Shown here piece by piece: positions 25,538 to 38,297 of a stretch of DNA of 64,000 nucleotides (position 1 is the stretch's first letter; every line of letters begins with the position of its first letter). The translations under genes and the position numbers were made by a program. Under the pieces are notes generated by a model. The model saw only the letters and a program-made list of their open reading frames with translations. It made no database searches and was not told the DNA's origin. The stretch is from NCBI RefSeq assembly GCF_006439335.1, contig NZ_SAWY01000021.1:124001-188000 (forward strand), given 5' to 3'. Source of the stretch: Litorilituus lipolyticus. Its GTDB lineage: Bacteria > Pseudomonadota > Gammaproteobacteria > Enterobacterales > Alteromonadaceae.

Positions 25538-26143
25538 TTATAGAATAATGTCTTCATATAATTCTGAATATTTTGTTTTATGGGAATTATAGAGGAATTT
25601 TCTTAGTGACTCTCTACCTTGCTCAAAATGTTTAAATTTTGCGGCAATTACATCGTCTTCTGAGCGAACGGGGTCTAATGCTAACTTTACACGTTGTTTA
25701 TCAGGAAGTCGCATTTCGAGGGAAGCATTTTCTAATTGTTTAATGGTTTCGCCATTGTTTTTAGCTTTAAATGTCACCCCTGTTCCAGATAAAGATAACA
25801 CTTCTATTTCTTGATTTTGACATGAATTAAACAGTGAAACATTTTCAGGTGTATTCACGCGCCAGCTTCGTTCGCTACCTTGTACATCAATTATTTCTGG
25901 AATACCAAGTTCGGGGATAAAATCTCCTGCTTCACTCAAACTGATAGAAACAGGAAACCATAACTGATAGTGGCTGATTTCAGCGAGCAAAGTTAACTTA
26001 CTATTCCCTAAAATAGTCTTAAGATTACTAGGTATAGAAGTTTGTACACTCAATTTATGCTTATTTTGATTTAACGAGCAATCAACAACAGGCTCACTAA
26101 ATATATTTTTAAAGAAATCTAATTCTTCTGATGAGAATTCCAT
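25538..26143 (-). CDS. Probable PilZ-domain protein
   Basis: 201 residues, soluble, no signal peptide. The middle part resembles a PilZ domain: an Arg-rich lead (GSERSWRVNTP, near residue 105), then a beta strand ending in VLSLSGTGVTFKAK (near 135), and a following LEMRLPDKQRVKLAL strand. The canonical RxxxR is reduced to RxxR, and (D/N)xSxxG to SxSxxG, so c-di-GMP binding is uncertain. The N-terminal 90 residues resemble a YcgR-N-like beta domain (LLAEISHYQLWFPVSISL). It may modulate motility or surface behaviour. It lies between a chemoreceptor gene and deaD. Family call moderate. Confidence 0.65.
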   Translation of the reverse strand: MEFSSEELDFFKNIFSEPVVDCSLNQNKHKLSVQTSIPSNLKTILGNSKLTLLAEISHYQLWFPVSISLSEAGDFIPELGIPEIIDVQGSERSWRVNTPENVSLFNSCQNQEIEVLSLSGTGVTFKAKNNGETIKQLENASLEMRLPDKQRVKLALDPVRSEDDVIAAKFKHFEQGRESLRKFLYNSHKTKYSELYEDIIL

Positions 26144-26303
26144 ATAATTAACGCTTTCTTATTATTTTTGTTGCGCGAACTATATAGGAAACATTCAATT
26201 AGTTCAAATAACGTACAACTCTATCTAATTCTTGTTTTATACTCTTATAAACTCTACCAGTGCACCAAGTGAGTTCGATTACTCACAGGGTGCGATTCAG
26301 TGG

Positions 26304-28319
26304 TTAAAACTTAAACTTACCTAAATTTTGCAGCAACGCTTCAGATTTATCCTCTGTAGACTGGATCTGTTTAGCAAGGTGCGTTGATTTTTCAACCGTT
26401 TCACTCGCAATTTCATCAACATCAACGATCAGTCGGTTCATCTCTGCTGCTGTTGAAGATTGTTCACTGATAGTGGAAGCAATATCGACCATATGTTGCT
26501 CTAGATCAGTCATTGAACCCAGGATTTCTTGAAATATAGGAATGATAGACAAAGTAAACTCTTTACCTTCATTCGCCTCTAATTGACTGTTATTCATGGC
26601 TGATACCGCATTTAGTGCCGATGTTTGTAACTTAGCCACTATTTCATGGATATGCGTTGTTGAATCTTGAGTTCTAGAAGCTAAATTTCTAACTTCATCA
26701 GCAACGACAGCAAACCCCCTGCCTTGCTCTCCCGCTCTTGCTGCTTCAATAGCTGCATTCAGTGCAAGTAAATTGGTTTGCTCTGCAATACCTCTAATGA
26801 CTTCAACAACTTCACCAATTGAATTCGTTTCTATCTCAAGCTCTGCAACCACATCAGCAGCACTCTTTGTCTGCTCAGCCAGACGTGCCATTTGACCACT
26901 TGCTTGCTCTATTTTATCTACGCCTGATGCAACACCATTACGTGTGCTAGAAGAAATATGAGAAATTTCTTCTGTTCGTTTTGCAACATGCTCAGTTGTC
27001 TGATCCATTTCCACAGAGGCACTCGCTACATTAGCCAATTGTCCTTTCTGTTGCTCAATCAAGTCCCTTGTTGAGTTGGTATCATCCAGTGCAACTTTTG
27101 CATCATGGGTAAATTGAACAGCTAATTGATTTGACTCATCTACCATTACTTGTATTTTTTCAACAAAAGCATTAAAAGCTTGGGCAAGTTGCCCTATTTC
27201 ATCGGCACGTTTAATACGAATACGTTGAGTTAAATCAGCTGAGCCTTGGCTAATATCAACCATAGCCTCTTGAATTTCGTTAAGTGGTTTAAACTGCCAG
27301 CGTGTAAAAAACCAAACAAAAATACCTAACGAAAGGGTGAATAAAAATATAGAGGTAACATTCTCCCAAATAGCATCAGAAACAGGAGCATCGATGGCTT
27401 CAGTTGGCAACATAACCGCGATACTCCAGTTAACCTCAGGCACTTCACGGTCATACTTACGCATGAAGACTTGATAGCTTTGACCATTAAAATCAACTTG
27501 ATGATCCATTTGTTGCTTTTGATTATAATTTTGCCATAAGTTTTCAAAACCTCCTGCTTGATATGACTGATAAACTTTATCTATTTCTTTTGTATCAAGA
27601 ACATCAACCCTCATTTTCTCCATTTGCTGTCTCATTGACGGAAAACTCACCATCAAGCCACTATCACTGACTACAAAAACTTCCAAGCCATCGTAGTTGC
27701 TCTGCAAAGAGGCAAGCTCTTCATTAACTTGCTGCAAATCTAGGTCAAGGCCAGCAGTACCAATCAACTGTTTATCAGTATCATAAATTGGTGAACGAAA
27801 AGTCATTAAAAACTTGCCATCGTTATCACGGTAAGGATCATTCACGTAATGATTCATTTGCGATAGAAATTCCTGCCAAAATGGTCTTTGATTAATGTAA
27901 TAATCAGGGTCTTCATTTTTACGCACTTGATCGTAATATTCCCATGTTGCAGTTGTTGTGAAAAAAAGATTTACTACAGAGGGATCTAATTTAATTAGCT
28001 GTTGAAAATATGTGGTTACGGGAGTTAACTCTGGATGGCCATCAAACGCAATGCCACGTTGTTGAATTGAAGCAATTCCTTGGATGGTATTTGGGTGAGT
28101 AAATATTGCATCAAGCTGATTATTTCTTGAATACAGCATATTACTAATTTTGTCCTGCAATTGGTTTAACATCCTGTTTACTTCTAACTGCTGTGCTATT
28201 TTCGAATCGTTATCCACTTTATTAATCTGAAATAAAGCTGATAGAAATGACATTATTATCAAAGCACTAACGACACCAAAGAGAAACTGTCTTATTAAAC
28301 TATTACGAATAAATTGCAT
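26304..28319 (-). CDS. Methyl-accepting chemotaxis protein with dCache sensor
   Basis: 671 residues with a good ribosome site (GAGGTG). Transmembrane helix 1 (about 9-30); a large periplasmic dCache_1-type sensor (about 35-310) with [43 protein letters not shown] and [14 protein letters not shown]; transmembrane helix 2 (about 320-340); HAMP (about 340-395, [22 protein letters not shown]); then the signalling domain with tip [20 protein letters not shown] near 510. dCache domains of this kind bind amino acids, amines or organic acids; the ligand cannot be told from sequence alone. No adaptation pentapeptide is seen. Monocistronic. Confidence 0.95.
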   Translation of the reverse strand: MQFIRNSLIRQFLFGVVSALIIMSFLSALFQINKVDNDSKIAQQLEVNRMLNQLQDKISNMLYSRNNQLDAIFTHPNTIQGIASIQQRGIAFDGHPELTPVTTYFQQLIKLDPSVVNLFFTTTATWEYYDQVRKNEDPDYYINQRPFWQEFLSQMNHYVNDPYRDNDGKFLMTFRSPIYDTDKQLIGTAGLDLDLQQVNEELASLQSNYDGLEVFVVSDSGLMVSFPSMRQQMEKMRVDVLDTKEIDKVYQSYQAGGFENLWQNYNQKQQMDHQVDFNGQSYQVFMRKYDREVPEVNWSIAVMLPTEAIDAPVSDAIWENVTSIFLFTLSLGIFVWFFTRWQFKPLNEIQEAMVDISQGSADLTQRIRIKRADEIGQLAQAFNAFVEKIQVMVDESNQLAVQFTHDAKVALDDTNSTRDLIEQQKGQLANVASASVEMDQTTEHVAKRTEEISHISSSTRNGVASGVDKIEQASGQMARLAEQTKSAADVVAELEIETNSIGEVVEVIRGIAEQTNLLALNAAIEAARAGEQGRGFAVVADEVRNLASRTQDSTTHIHEIVAKLQTSALNAVSAMNNSQLEANEGKEFTLSIIPIFQEILGSMTDLEQHMVDIASTISEQSSTAAEMNRLIVDVDEIASETVEKSTHLAKQIQSTEDKSEALLQNLGKFKF

Positions 28320-28584
28320 TTACACCTCACTACTAATACAAACGACTTACCCAGGAACTTCATGGTATACAATATATGAATATCTTATTTAGAAACTCAG
28401 TGCAATAGAGAATTGCCCTTTCTATAGCTAAAAGTGAAAAGTTATAGATGAACAGAATGAGAAATGTTTCAGACTTACAAGGTGTTGTCTTATAAAGGCG
28501 GTACGAGATAATAAACTTATTATTGCTCTTAACGAAAAGCTTTGTATTGATATTATTTAATTTTAACGAGGATGGTATTACAGG

Positions 28585-28962
28585 CTATTTATTATTCATC
28601 GTTGCAACTGAATCAAAGTCATTAACATCAAGCTCTATTTCTCGCGCTCTTAAAAAAGCAACAATCTTTTTTGGTATTAAAAAATACCCTTTATAGCGGC
28701 ATACTCGGGTGTGGAGAAGTACAAAGACTCTCATTGAGAGATAGCTGATGTATAAAAAAGGCAAAGCCCCCCAAAAAGTTAATGGCAATAACTTCAAGGT
28801 TAACAAAAAGCAAATAATACCTATTAGCAAAGATAAAATCTTATGCTTCTTATATTCTGGGTATTGATAAAATTTAAAGTAATCTAACCGATTCATATAC
28901 CAATTTCCCTTGGCTGTACCTGATTCGTTTAGATATTTACTTTCTCGAAATTGCTTCGCCAT
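28585..28962 (-). CDS. Uncharacterised small membrane protein
   Basis: 125 residues with AAGGA before the ATG. A polar N terminus (about 1-42) is followed by two adjacent membrane helices (about 43-62 and 64-84, KILSLLIGIICFLLTLKLL and WGALPFLYISYLSMRVFVLL), then a basic segment (HTRVCRYKGYFLIPKKIVAF) and a short acidic tail. I do not recognise the family. It lies alone between the chemoreceptor and the Lon-like protease genes. The ribosome site and protein-like composition support a real gene. Confidence 0.7.
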   Translation of the reverse strand: MAKQFRESKYLNESGTAKGNWYMNRLDYFKFYQYPEYKKHKILSLLIGIICFLLTLKLLPLTFWGALPFLYISYLSMRVFVLLHTRVCRYKGYFLIPKKIVAFLRAREIELDVNDFDSVATMNNK

Positions 28963-29085
28963 AATAATCCTTGCAACTAACTAGCATATTTAGATAACTT
29001 AAAACAGCTTAACTAAATATCTTCACAATAATCATGAATATTAATACTTAGCTAAGTGTAAATAGTTTAATTAGCTTCTTGGGTT

Positions 29086-31488
29086 TTATTCCTCTTCACC
29101 ATTTAAAATATCAGCAAAAGCGGAAAGTTTATCTAATGCTAAAGCATGAATTGATTTTCTAGGATACCTTCCTGTACTGCTTATTTTTCCTGCTTTAGTT
29201 CGCATTAATAACTCCAATGCTTGATCAATACTTTCAACGGCATAAATAGAGAATTTCTGCTGCTCAACCGCTTCAATAACATCACTTGATAGCATCAAAT
29301 TAATCACATTCGTTTTAGGTATAATAACTCCTTGCTCGCCTGTTAATCCTTTATCTTGGCACAACTTGAAGAAACCTTCGATTTTCTCATTCACACCGCC
29401 AATTGATTGCACTTCTCCATGCTGGTTAATGGAACCAGTAATAGCAAGGCCTTGGTCTATGGGTAATAAAGTGATAGATGAAATGAGAGCACACAATTCT
29501 GCCATTGATGCACTATCACCATCAATATGACCGTATGATTGCTCTATAGCTATATTTGCCGAAATCGTTACAGGAAACGTTTGGCCATATTTATGGCCTA
29601 AATACCCCGTTAATAAAAGCACCCCTTTTGAATGGATAGATTTACCTAAATCCACCTCTCTTTCAATATCCGTAACACCTTGACTACCGGCATATACCGT
29701 TGACGTTATACGCGCTGGCGTACCAAAAACACTATCACCTATTTCAAGTACCGTAAGACCATTAACTCTACCAACACTCTCGCCTTCAGTACTAATCAGT
29801 ACTTGTTGCTCCTTTATTTCACTTAGCCAAGTCTCACTCAATCGACCAATGCGTCTATGCTTAGCAGACAATGCCATTTCTATATGTTTTGCCGTTAATT
29901 CACCATTACCACCATGTTTATGCCAACAGTAATTTGCTTCGTCTAATAAATCGTTAACTTGTACAATATTGGCTGATATTTTGTGCTTATGCTCACCTCG
30001 ACGCAAAGCATAGCGAGCCAAAGCTAAAACAGCTTCATCGGACACTTGAGGATAATCATGCTTATGAGCACGTTGGCGAATGAGATTACCAAAAGCGATT
30101 AAATTCTCATCATTTTTTTCTAGATGTCGATCAAAGTCCGCAAGTACTCTAAATAATTCAGTAAACTCTTGATCATAATCTTGCAAGGTGTAATACAATT
30201 CACCATCCCCAAGTAATACCACCTTAACTTGTAATGGTATTTTTTCAGGCTGAAGCGTATAACCTGATGCTTGGGTATATTCAGAATACGGATTTTCAAT
30301 AGCGATTTGCTGGGTTTTTAAGGCTAGCTTTAATCGAGACCAAACGGCAGGCTGACTCAATACTTTATCTGCATCTAATAATAAATATCCACCATTGGCT
30401 TTATGCAAAGCCCCCGGACGTATTAAGCGATAACTGGTATAACTCGCTCCTTGAAAACTTGCAAAATCAACATGACCAAATAAGTTCTGATAGGTTGGAT
30501 TTTGTTCATAGATTACTGGAGCGCCCTCTACACCTTCCCGATCAACTAATAAATTAGGTAAAAAGCGTTCAACCATCAGTTTTCGCAACTCTTTATCCGT
30601 TGCGGTTTCTTCACTGTCGGTCACTAATATTTCAAGAACAGCATCAACGACATGGGCTTTAACTTTGGTTAAATACTTTAATACACCGTCATTAGTGGCA
30701 AATTCATGTTCTAGTTCAGCTAAATATGGCTTTATACTTTGCTCAGCTGTGTCATATTTCAACTTACGTAGCTGATCTGAAGAATGACGTTTCCATAACG
30801 GTAATTCTAAAAGTTGTTCTGCTAGCACCACTTCTAGCTCAGCTAACAATTGGTAAAATTTAACTCTTTCCGGTTCAGCTAAATTAGCAAATTCTTTATC
30901 GTTTAATGGTTTACCGTCAACTAGCGGTGAAAAACCCACTTCACCATTTTCTTCATATAAAACAACATTATCTTTTAGAGCAATATCTTCAACTGTCGCA
31001 ATCGCTTGATCATATTTTTGGTTAAATTCTCGATCAATCGCGGCCTTTTGTCTTTGATAACCTGGGTTATCAAAAATCTCAGGAAATAAATCTAATAGTT
31101 CATCAATAAATTTATTCATTCTTGATATCAGTTGCTTGCCATCACCTGGATTAACATAAAGCTTGGTTGGCATATGACTTTCATCAAAATTGTTGATATA
31201 ACACCACTCTGCTGGTGTAGGTTGCTTAACGGCCACCTCGTTAAGCATCTGTTTTATTAAAGTTTGCCTTCCTGTTCCGTGCTCTCCCATAGCATAAACA
31301 TTAAAACCGATTGACTTCATTGATAAACCAAAATCTAACGCTTCTTTAGCTCTATGATGACCCACAAATGCTTGGGAAATTTGACTGGCATCTTTGGTTT
31401 GTGAAAAAAGGGAAGCAGATAATGATGCCGATAATTGAGAAGGAGTTAAACGTGTTGACTGAGAAAGATCTTCAGAGTGTTTGCTCAT
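29086..31488 (-). CDS. Lon-like ATP-dependent protease (AAA_32 family)
   Basis: 800 residues. The N-terminal ATPase part has a Walker-A-like GEHGTGRQT (near residue 67) with Arg in place of the usual Lys, as is common in this family, followed by a helical insertion and the block NGGYLLLDADKVL that acts as Walker B. The C-terminal Lon S16 protease domain (about 560-770) has the catalytic Ser in DGDSASMAELCALIS (near 660) and Lys in IGGVNEKIEGF (near 702). It is related to E. coli YcbZ (LonH) in its C-terminal half but longer. Probably a cytoplasmic quality-control protease. Monocistronic, with AGGAA before its ATG. Confidence 0.93.
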   Translation of the reverse strand: MSKHSEDLSQSTRLTPSQLSASLSASLFSQTKDASQISQAFVGHHRAKEALDFGLSMKSIGFNVYAMGEHGTGRQTLIKQMLNEVAVKQPTPAEWCYINNFDESHMPTKLYVNPGDGKQLISRMNKFIDELLDLFPEIFDNPGYQRQKAAIDREFNQKYDQAIATVEDIALKDNVVLYEENGEVGFSPLVDGKPLNDKEFANLAEPERVKFYQLLAELEVVLAEQLLELPLWKRHSSDQLRKLKYDTAEQSIKPYLAELEHEFATNDGVLKYLTKVKAHVVDAVLEILVTDSEETATDKELRKLMVERFLPNLLVDREGVEGAPVIYEQNPTYQNLFGHVDFASFQGASYTSYRLIRPGALHKANGGYLLLDADKVLSQPAVWSRLKLALKTQQIAIENPYSEYTQASGYTLQPEKIPLQVKVVLLGDGELYYTLQDYDQEFTELFRVLADFDRHLEKNDENLIAFGNLIRQRAHKHDYPQVSDEAVLALARYALRRGEHKHKISANIVQVNDLLDEANYCWHKHGGNGELTAKHIEMALSAKHRRIGRLSETWLSEIKEQQVLISTEGESVGRVNGLTVLEIGDSVFGTPARITSTVYAGSQGVTDIEREVDLGKSIHSKGVLLLTGYLGHKYGQTFPVTISANIAIEQSYGHIDGDSASMAELCALISSITLLPIDQGLAITGSINQHGEVQSIGGVNEKIEGFFKLCQDKGLTGEQGVIIPKTNVINLMLSSDVIEAVEQQKFSIYAVESIDQALELLMRTKAGKISSTGRYPRKSIHALALDKLSAFADILNGEEE

Positions 31489-31676
31489 AGGGTTCCTTTA
31501 ATATTAGCGCTTGCTATTGATTTATACCGAGTATGAGGCCTTCATACCTGTGACTCACAAAGCGTAATACTGAATTAATAAATGACACATCAGATAAAGC
31601 AAATATTACTTACTTTACCTTGGGTTATATTGTTAGGGGCAGTCTACCCAAATTATTATTTGCTAACAATCTGAAA

Positions 31677-32162
31677 TTAAGGGGTCAATGGTACGCGGGT
31701 AAAGCTATTACCCCCACAATGAGCACACGGTGCAACTTCAGATAGATGCATAACAGTTAAGGTTTGTTGGCATTTATCACAAGTTAACTGGCCAAAACCG
31801 ATGAAGTCTCCAGTATGATATTGACCATCATGCTCAAAATCTTCAATTAACTCGGCCCACTCTACTTGAGATTTATCCGTTAGTTGTGCCAAATTATCCC
31901 ATAGTGCCTCATTGAGTAAACCTAAATACACTGAGTGCTTCGCTTCAGATTGATTTTGCTGATAAAAGTCTTGTAAGTCATAACGCAAATTAGCCATAAA
32001 CTGATGTAGCTTTTCCTCAGACATCTCTTCAGCAGCTATAGCATAACTTTTAGCCTGTTTTAAAAAGTGTTCAATGCGAGGTTTCTGTTCAGTTTTCACT
32101 TCCTCTAGCCAAGCATTAAGCTTTTGATAAACTTCAGCAAAATAATCATTGTTCTTCGCCAT
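31677..32162 (-). CDS. ybeL: YbeL-family zinc-ribbon protein (DUF1451)
   Basis: 161 residues from the ATG at 32162, which has AAGGAA 7 bases upstream. An N-terminal helical part (about 1-100, YFAEVYQKLNAWLEEVK) and a C-terminal zinc ribbon with two CxxC knuckles (LTCDKCQQTLTV and APCAHCGG). E. coli YbeL has the same length and layout and is likewise divergent from leuS. Function unknown in E. coli too. The adjacency supports orthology. Confidence 0.92.
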   Translation of the reverse strand: MAKNNDYFAEVYQKLNAWLEEVKTEQKPRIEHFLKQAKSYAIAAEEMSEEKLHQFMANLRYDLQDFYQQNQSEAKHSVYLGLLNEALWDNLAQLTDKSQVEWAELIEDFEHDGQYHTGDFIGFGQLTCDKCQQTLTVMHLSEVAPCAHCGGNSFTRVPLTP

Positions 32163-32250
32163 TATCGATTCCTTAAAGTAATTAACACTCATTATTAAAA
32201 GTATAGACAAATTTCTCTATTGCGCTCAGCGTAATAGCAATTGGATTCTC

Positions 32251-32280
32251 TTTACAGATAAGGTATTCTATCGCGATAAT
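32251..32280 (+). promoter_or_regulatory. Promoter of leuS
   Basis: -35 TTTACA (32251-32256), 18-base spacer, -10 GATAAT (32275-32280), each one base from consensus. It implies a leader of about 110 bases before leuS. No T-box features are present. Confidence 0.6.
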
Positions 32281-32314
32281 TTAACTTCGGTTTATTAGCA
32301 CGAGTTAACGTTAG

Positions 32315-34981
<2,667 letters not shown>

Positions 34982-34993
34982 TGGTGATTTTCG

Positions 34994-35518
34994 ATGTTTA
35001 TAAACATTAAAAACAAGCTGTTAAATCAACGAAAAGTATCGCTTATTGCGATACTTTTCATCAGTTTATTATCAAGTTGTGGCTTTCAATTAAGAGGCGA
35101 TTATTTACTTGATGACGAATTACAAACCTTATACGTCAGTTCAAGTGATGTTCACGGTGAATTAACGCGCTTACTCAAGCTTCACTTAGTGCGTAACCAA
35201 GTTAAGGTGGTTAAGCAAAGTCAGCAAGATGTACCGGAATTACGTTTAGTCTCAGATAAATTAGATAGACGCACTTTATCGGTATTTCCTAATGGTCAAG
35301 TAGCAGAATACGAGCTTATTTACTCAGTACATTATCAGTTACGCTTTAGTAACCAAGACGCTCAAAATTTTCGCTTTGAACTTTACCGAGATTATCAAGA
35401 CGATCCGAACTTAGCCCTTGCAAAAAGTAGAGAGCTTTCATTACTTTTAAGTGAAATGAGAACCTCTGCTGCCGACAAAATATTGCGAGACATGGCAAGA
35501 ATTCATCGTAAATCTTAA
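34994..35518 (+). CDS. lptE: LPS-assembly lipoprotein LptE
   Basis: 174 residues with a lipoprotein signal (lipobox LLSSC, Cys29, followed by GFQLRGDYLL). The GFQLRG start of the mature protein is the hallmark of LptE (RlpB). LptE plugs and supports the LptD barrel that inserts LPS in the outer membrane. It lies 12 bases after leuS, as in E. coli. High confidence. Confidence 0.95.
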   Translation: MFINIKNKLLNQRKVSLIAILFISLLSSCGFQLRGDYLLDDELQTLYVSSSDVHGELTRLLKLHLVRNQVKVVKQSQQDVPELRLVSDKLDRRTLSVFPNGQVAEYELIYSVHYQLRFSNQDAQNFRFELYRDYQDDPNLALAKSRELSLLLSEMRTSAADKILRDMARIHRKS

Positions 35519-35527
35519 GGCTGCCTT

Positions 35528-36592
35528 TTGAAAATATACCATAACCAACTAGAGCAAACTTTACGTCAAAGGTTTATCCCTGTCTGGTTGGTTTTTGGTG
35601 ATGAACCCTGGCAAAAAGATAACAGTTTAAGTACGATTAAAAATGCCGCCAAAAATAATGGCTTTGAAGAGCTGATCCGCTTTAGTTCTGAAAATAGCTT
35701 TGATTGGCAACAGCTATTAGATGAATACCAGTCCATGAGTCTTTTTGCCAGCCAACGCATTATTGAGGTTGAACTCACTAGCGGAAAAATTGGTGATGCA
35801 GGCAGTAAAGTACTTATTGAATTAACTGAAAGGCTCACCCAAGATCAACAAGCAGGAATGGCCAATCAAGATGTTATTTTCATCTTTCATGGTAATAAAC
35901 TCGACGGTGCTACGGCTAATCGAAAATGGTTTAAAGGCTTAAATCAATTAGGCTGTTACTTACCTCTTTATGATTTAGATGTAAAAAGCTTACCCCGTTG
36001 GTTAAATAATCAAGCCAGGCAATTACAATTAAATTTCACACCTGAAGTCAGTAGTTTATTACTTGAGTTATTTGAGGGAAACCTACCTGCACTTTCACAA
36101 GAACTGCAAAAGTTATCAATCCTTTTTGGGCAATCTGTGATAACGCTTGAACAAGCTGAAAATATTGTTATCAATCAGGCGAAATTTAACCCTTTTCAGA
36201 TTATTGATGTCTTACTGCAAGGTGATTGTAAAAAATGCATTCGAATACTTGATCAACTTCAGCAAGAAGGTGCAGCCGTTGGACAGTTAATTTGGGTTTT
36301 TCATAAAGAAATACATCAACTGTACCTTATGCTTTCGCAGCTTGAGCAAGGGAAGTCTCATGCAGATCTTTATAAACAATATCGTATTTGGGATAAGCGT
36401 AAACCACTATATCAACATGCATTAACACATATTAGCTTAGCTAATGTACAGCGAGCCTTAACACGATTGGCAGATATTGATTTATTGAGTAAAAGTCAAA
36501 GTGAGTTTAATGTCTTTTTACTATTAGCTGATTTATGCGTCACCCTTTACCATGGCGAAATCACTGAACAATTCGATTTGAATTATGGCTAA
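35528..36592 (+). CDS. holA: DNA polymerase III subunit delta
   Basis: 354 residues, a TTG start: AAGG overlapping the lptE stop lies 7 bases before it, and the N terminus (KIYHNQLEQTLRQRFIPVWLVFGDEPW) aligns with E. coli HolA. AAA+ domain I carries FGDEPWQ; the later FEGNLPALSQELQKLSILFG and NPFQIIDVLLQGD match domains II and III. Delta opens the beta clamp in the clamp loader. It overlaps nadD by 8 bases. High confidence on product, good on the start codon. Confidence 0.95.
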   Translation: MKIYHNQLEQTLRQRFIPVWLVFGDEPWQKDNSLSTIKNAAKNNGFEELIRFSSENSFDWQQLLDEYQSMSLFASQRIIEVELTSGKIGDAGSKVLIELTERLTQDQQAGMANQDVIFIFHGNKLDGATANRKWFKGLNQLGCYLPLYDLDVKSLPRWLNNQARQLQLNFTPEVSSLLLELFEGNLPALSQELQKLSILFGQSVITLEQAENIVINQAKFNPFQIIDVLLQGDCKKCIRILDQLQQEGAAVGQLIWVFHKEIHQLYLMLSQLEQGKSHADLYKQYRIWDKRKPLYQHALTHISLANVQRALTRLADIDLLSKSQSEFNVFLLLADLCVTLYHGEITEQFDLNYG

Positions 36593-37247
36593 GAAAGCAT
36601 TCAAAGGCTTAGGTATTTTTGGCGGCACCTTTGACCCAATTCATTGTGGTCATATAGCATCAGCTCAATCTGTTGCAAACTGGCTTAATTTAGAAAAGGT
36701 TTTGTTAATTCCCGCCCATATACCGCCTCATAAATCTACGAGTGATAAATCCCCTCACGCAAGTTCAACACAGCGAGCAAGCATGGTGGAACTAGTTTGC
36801 CAGCAAAGCCCAATTTTCCAATGTGATCAACGAGAAATAGCCAGAGCAGGATACTCCTACACTGTTGATACGTTAAAACAGCTCAAACAAGAATACCCAG
36901 ATAACGTGCTGTATTTTATTATCGGTATGGATTCGCTACAAAGCTTCACCACTTGGTATCACTACCAAGAAATATTGACCCTTTGTAATTTAGTCGTTAA
37001 TACTCGCCCAAACTACTGTATTAACCAACTCAATGAAGAAACCAAAGCATTGGTTCATTCTCATCGTGGTCAGATAGATAATACAGATTCAAACGATAGT
37101 GTTGGACAAATTCTTTTTGCAGACCCTATACATATAGATATCTCTTCAAGCCAAATACGCCAATTCATTCAAAAAGAACAATCTTGTCAGCAATGGCTTT
37201 CGAGCGAAATCATAGAATTTATCAACAAAAATCAGCTTTATCGTTAA
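36585..37247 (+). CDS. nadD: Nicotinate-nucleotide adenylyltransferase NadD
   Basis: 220 residues. Nucleotidyltransferase fold with GGTFDPIHCGH (HxGH at residues 20-23) and the C-terminal ISSSQIRQ motif, plus IPAHIPPHK. It converts nicotinate mononucleotide to deamido-NAD, the step that follows the quinolinate route begun by NadA at 15.5 kb. It overlaps holA by 8 bases. High confidence. Confidence 0.97.
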   Translation: MAKKAFKGLGIFGGTFDPIHCGHIASAQSVANWLNLEKVLLIPAHIPPHKSTSDKSPHASSTQRASMVELVCQQSPIFQCDQREIARAGYSYTVDTLKQLKQEYPDNVLYFIIGMDSLQSFTTWYHYQEILTLCNLVVNTRPNYCINQLNEETKALVHSHRGQIDNTDSNDSVGQILFADPIHIDISSSQIRQFIQKEQSCQQWLSSEIIEFINKNQLYR

Positions 37248-37338
37248 CCCCACCGATAAAAAATGATAGTATTACCCTATTCATACTGCGCACTTAATCC
37301 GCGCACAGTAAACCCATGGTAAAAATAGGAATAAGACC

Positions 37339-37665
37339 TTGCAAACAGACGCACTTACAGCATTTGTCATTGAAAAATTAGAAGACATGAAGGGTAGAGA
37401 TATTGTTTCTCTAAACATAACCGACAAAGCAAGCTTTGCTGACTACATGATTATCTGCTCAGGTAACTCTAACCGTCATGTAAAATCTATAGCACAATCT
37501 GTTGCTACTGAGTGTCGAGCTGCTGGCTCTGAACCTAGAGGCATGGAAGGCAACGATGTTGGCGAATGGGCACTTGTTGATTTAGGTGATATTATTGTTC
37601 ACATCATGACGGATGAGCAAAGAGACAAGTACAATCTCGAGCAACTTTGGGCTGAAAGCGAATAA
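37339..37665 (+). CDS. rsfS: Ribosomal silencing factor RsfS
   Basis: 108 residues, TTG start with AGGA about 9 bases upstream; the E. coli protein also begins MQ from a non-ATG codon. Conserved blocks DYMIICSGNSNRHVKSIA, PRGMEGNDVGEWALVDLGDIIVHIM and the C-terminal YNLEQLWAE. RsfS binds ribosomal protein uL14 and blocks subunit joining when nutrients are short. 91 bases after nadD, so it may have an extra promoter. High confidence. Confidence 0.96.
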   Translation: MQTDALTAFVIEKLEDMKGRDIVSLNITDKASFADYMIICSGNSNRHVKSIAQSVATECRAAGSEPRGMEGNDVGEWALVDLGDIIVHIMTDEQRDKYNLEQLWAESE

Positions 37666-37677
37666 CTAAGTAAATAA

Positions 37678-37695
37678 TAAGCAAATATTTGCTTA
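37678..37695. repeat. 18-base perfect palindrome between rsfS and rlmH
   Basis: TAAGCAAATATTTGCTTA is perfectly self-complementary with no loop, 13 bases after the rsfS stop and 87 before rlmH. It suits a dimeric DNA-binding protein better than a terminator, as no T run follows. Confidence 0.5.
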
Positions 37696-37781
37696 CAAGA
37701 TGAAACTTTTTTAACGTATTACAACTCATATAATACAAAGCGTTTACTTTCAATTGTCTAGTGGTTGACTCAATTTAATTT

Positions 37782-38252
37782 ATGAAACTTACCTTATATG
37801 CTGTTGGCAGCAAAATGCCTAATTGGGTGACTCAAGGCTTTGAAGAATACAGCAGACGTTTTCCCCGTGATTTAAGCTTTCACTTAGTTGAAATCCCAGC
37901 GGGAAAACGTGGTAAAAATGCAGATATTGCTCGCATTCTTGAAAAAGAAGGCGAACTCATGCTTAACGCTATTCCCAAAGGCAATAGAATTGTCACGTTA
38001 GAAGTTGAAGGGCAACCTTGGACTACGTCAAAATTAGCCTCTCAACTTGAGCGCTGGCAATTAGATTCAAGAGATGTTGCATTACTAGTGGGTGGCCCAG
38101 AAGGTCTAGCGCCCGCTTGTATTAAAGCATCTGAGCAAAAATGGTCTTTATCTCCATTAACATTACCCCACCCTATGGTTCGTGTATTAATCGCCGAAAG
38201 CCTTTATCGTGCTTGGAGTGTTAATACCAATCACCCATACCATAGAGAGTGA
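37782..38252 (+). CDS. rlmH: 23S rRNA (pseudouridine-1915-N3) methyltransferase RlmH
   Basis: 156 residues, SPOUT fold. SAM-binding trefoil knot with [12 protein letters not shown] and the C-terminal [20 protein letters not shown] ending NHPYHRE, the residues that contact pseudouridine 1915 in helix 69. Acts on assembled 70S ribosomes. It lies between rsfS and mrdA as in E. coli. High confidence. Confidence 0.98.
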   Translation: MKLTLYAVGSKMPNWVTQGFEEYSRRFPRDLSFHLVEIPAGKRGKNADIARILEKEGELMLNAIPKGNRIVTLEVEGQPWTTSKLASQLERWQLDSRDVALLVGGPEGLAPACIKASEQKWSLSPLTLPHPMVRVLIAESLYRAWSVNTNHPYHRE

Positions 38253-38297
38253 TATCGTGATGTTCACAACAGAGCACTGCATTAGCAAGGAAGTATA

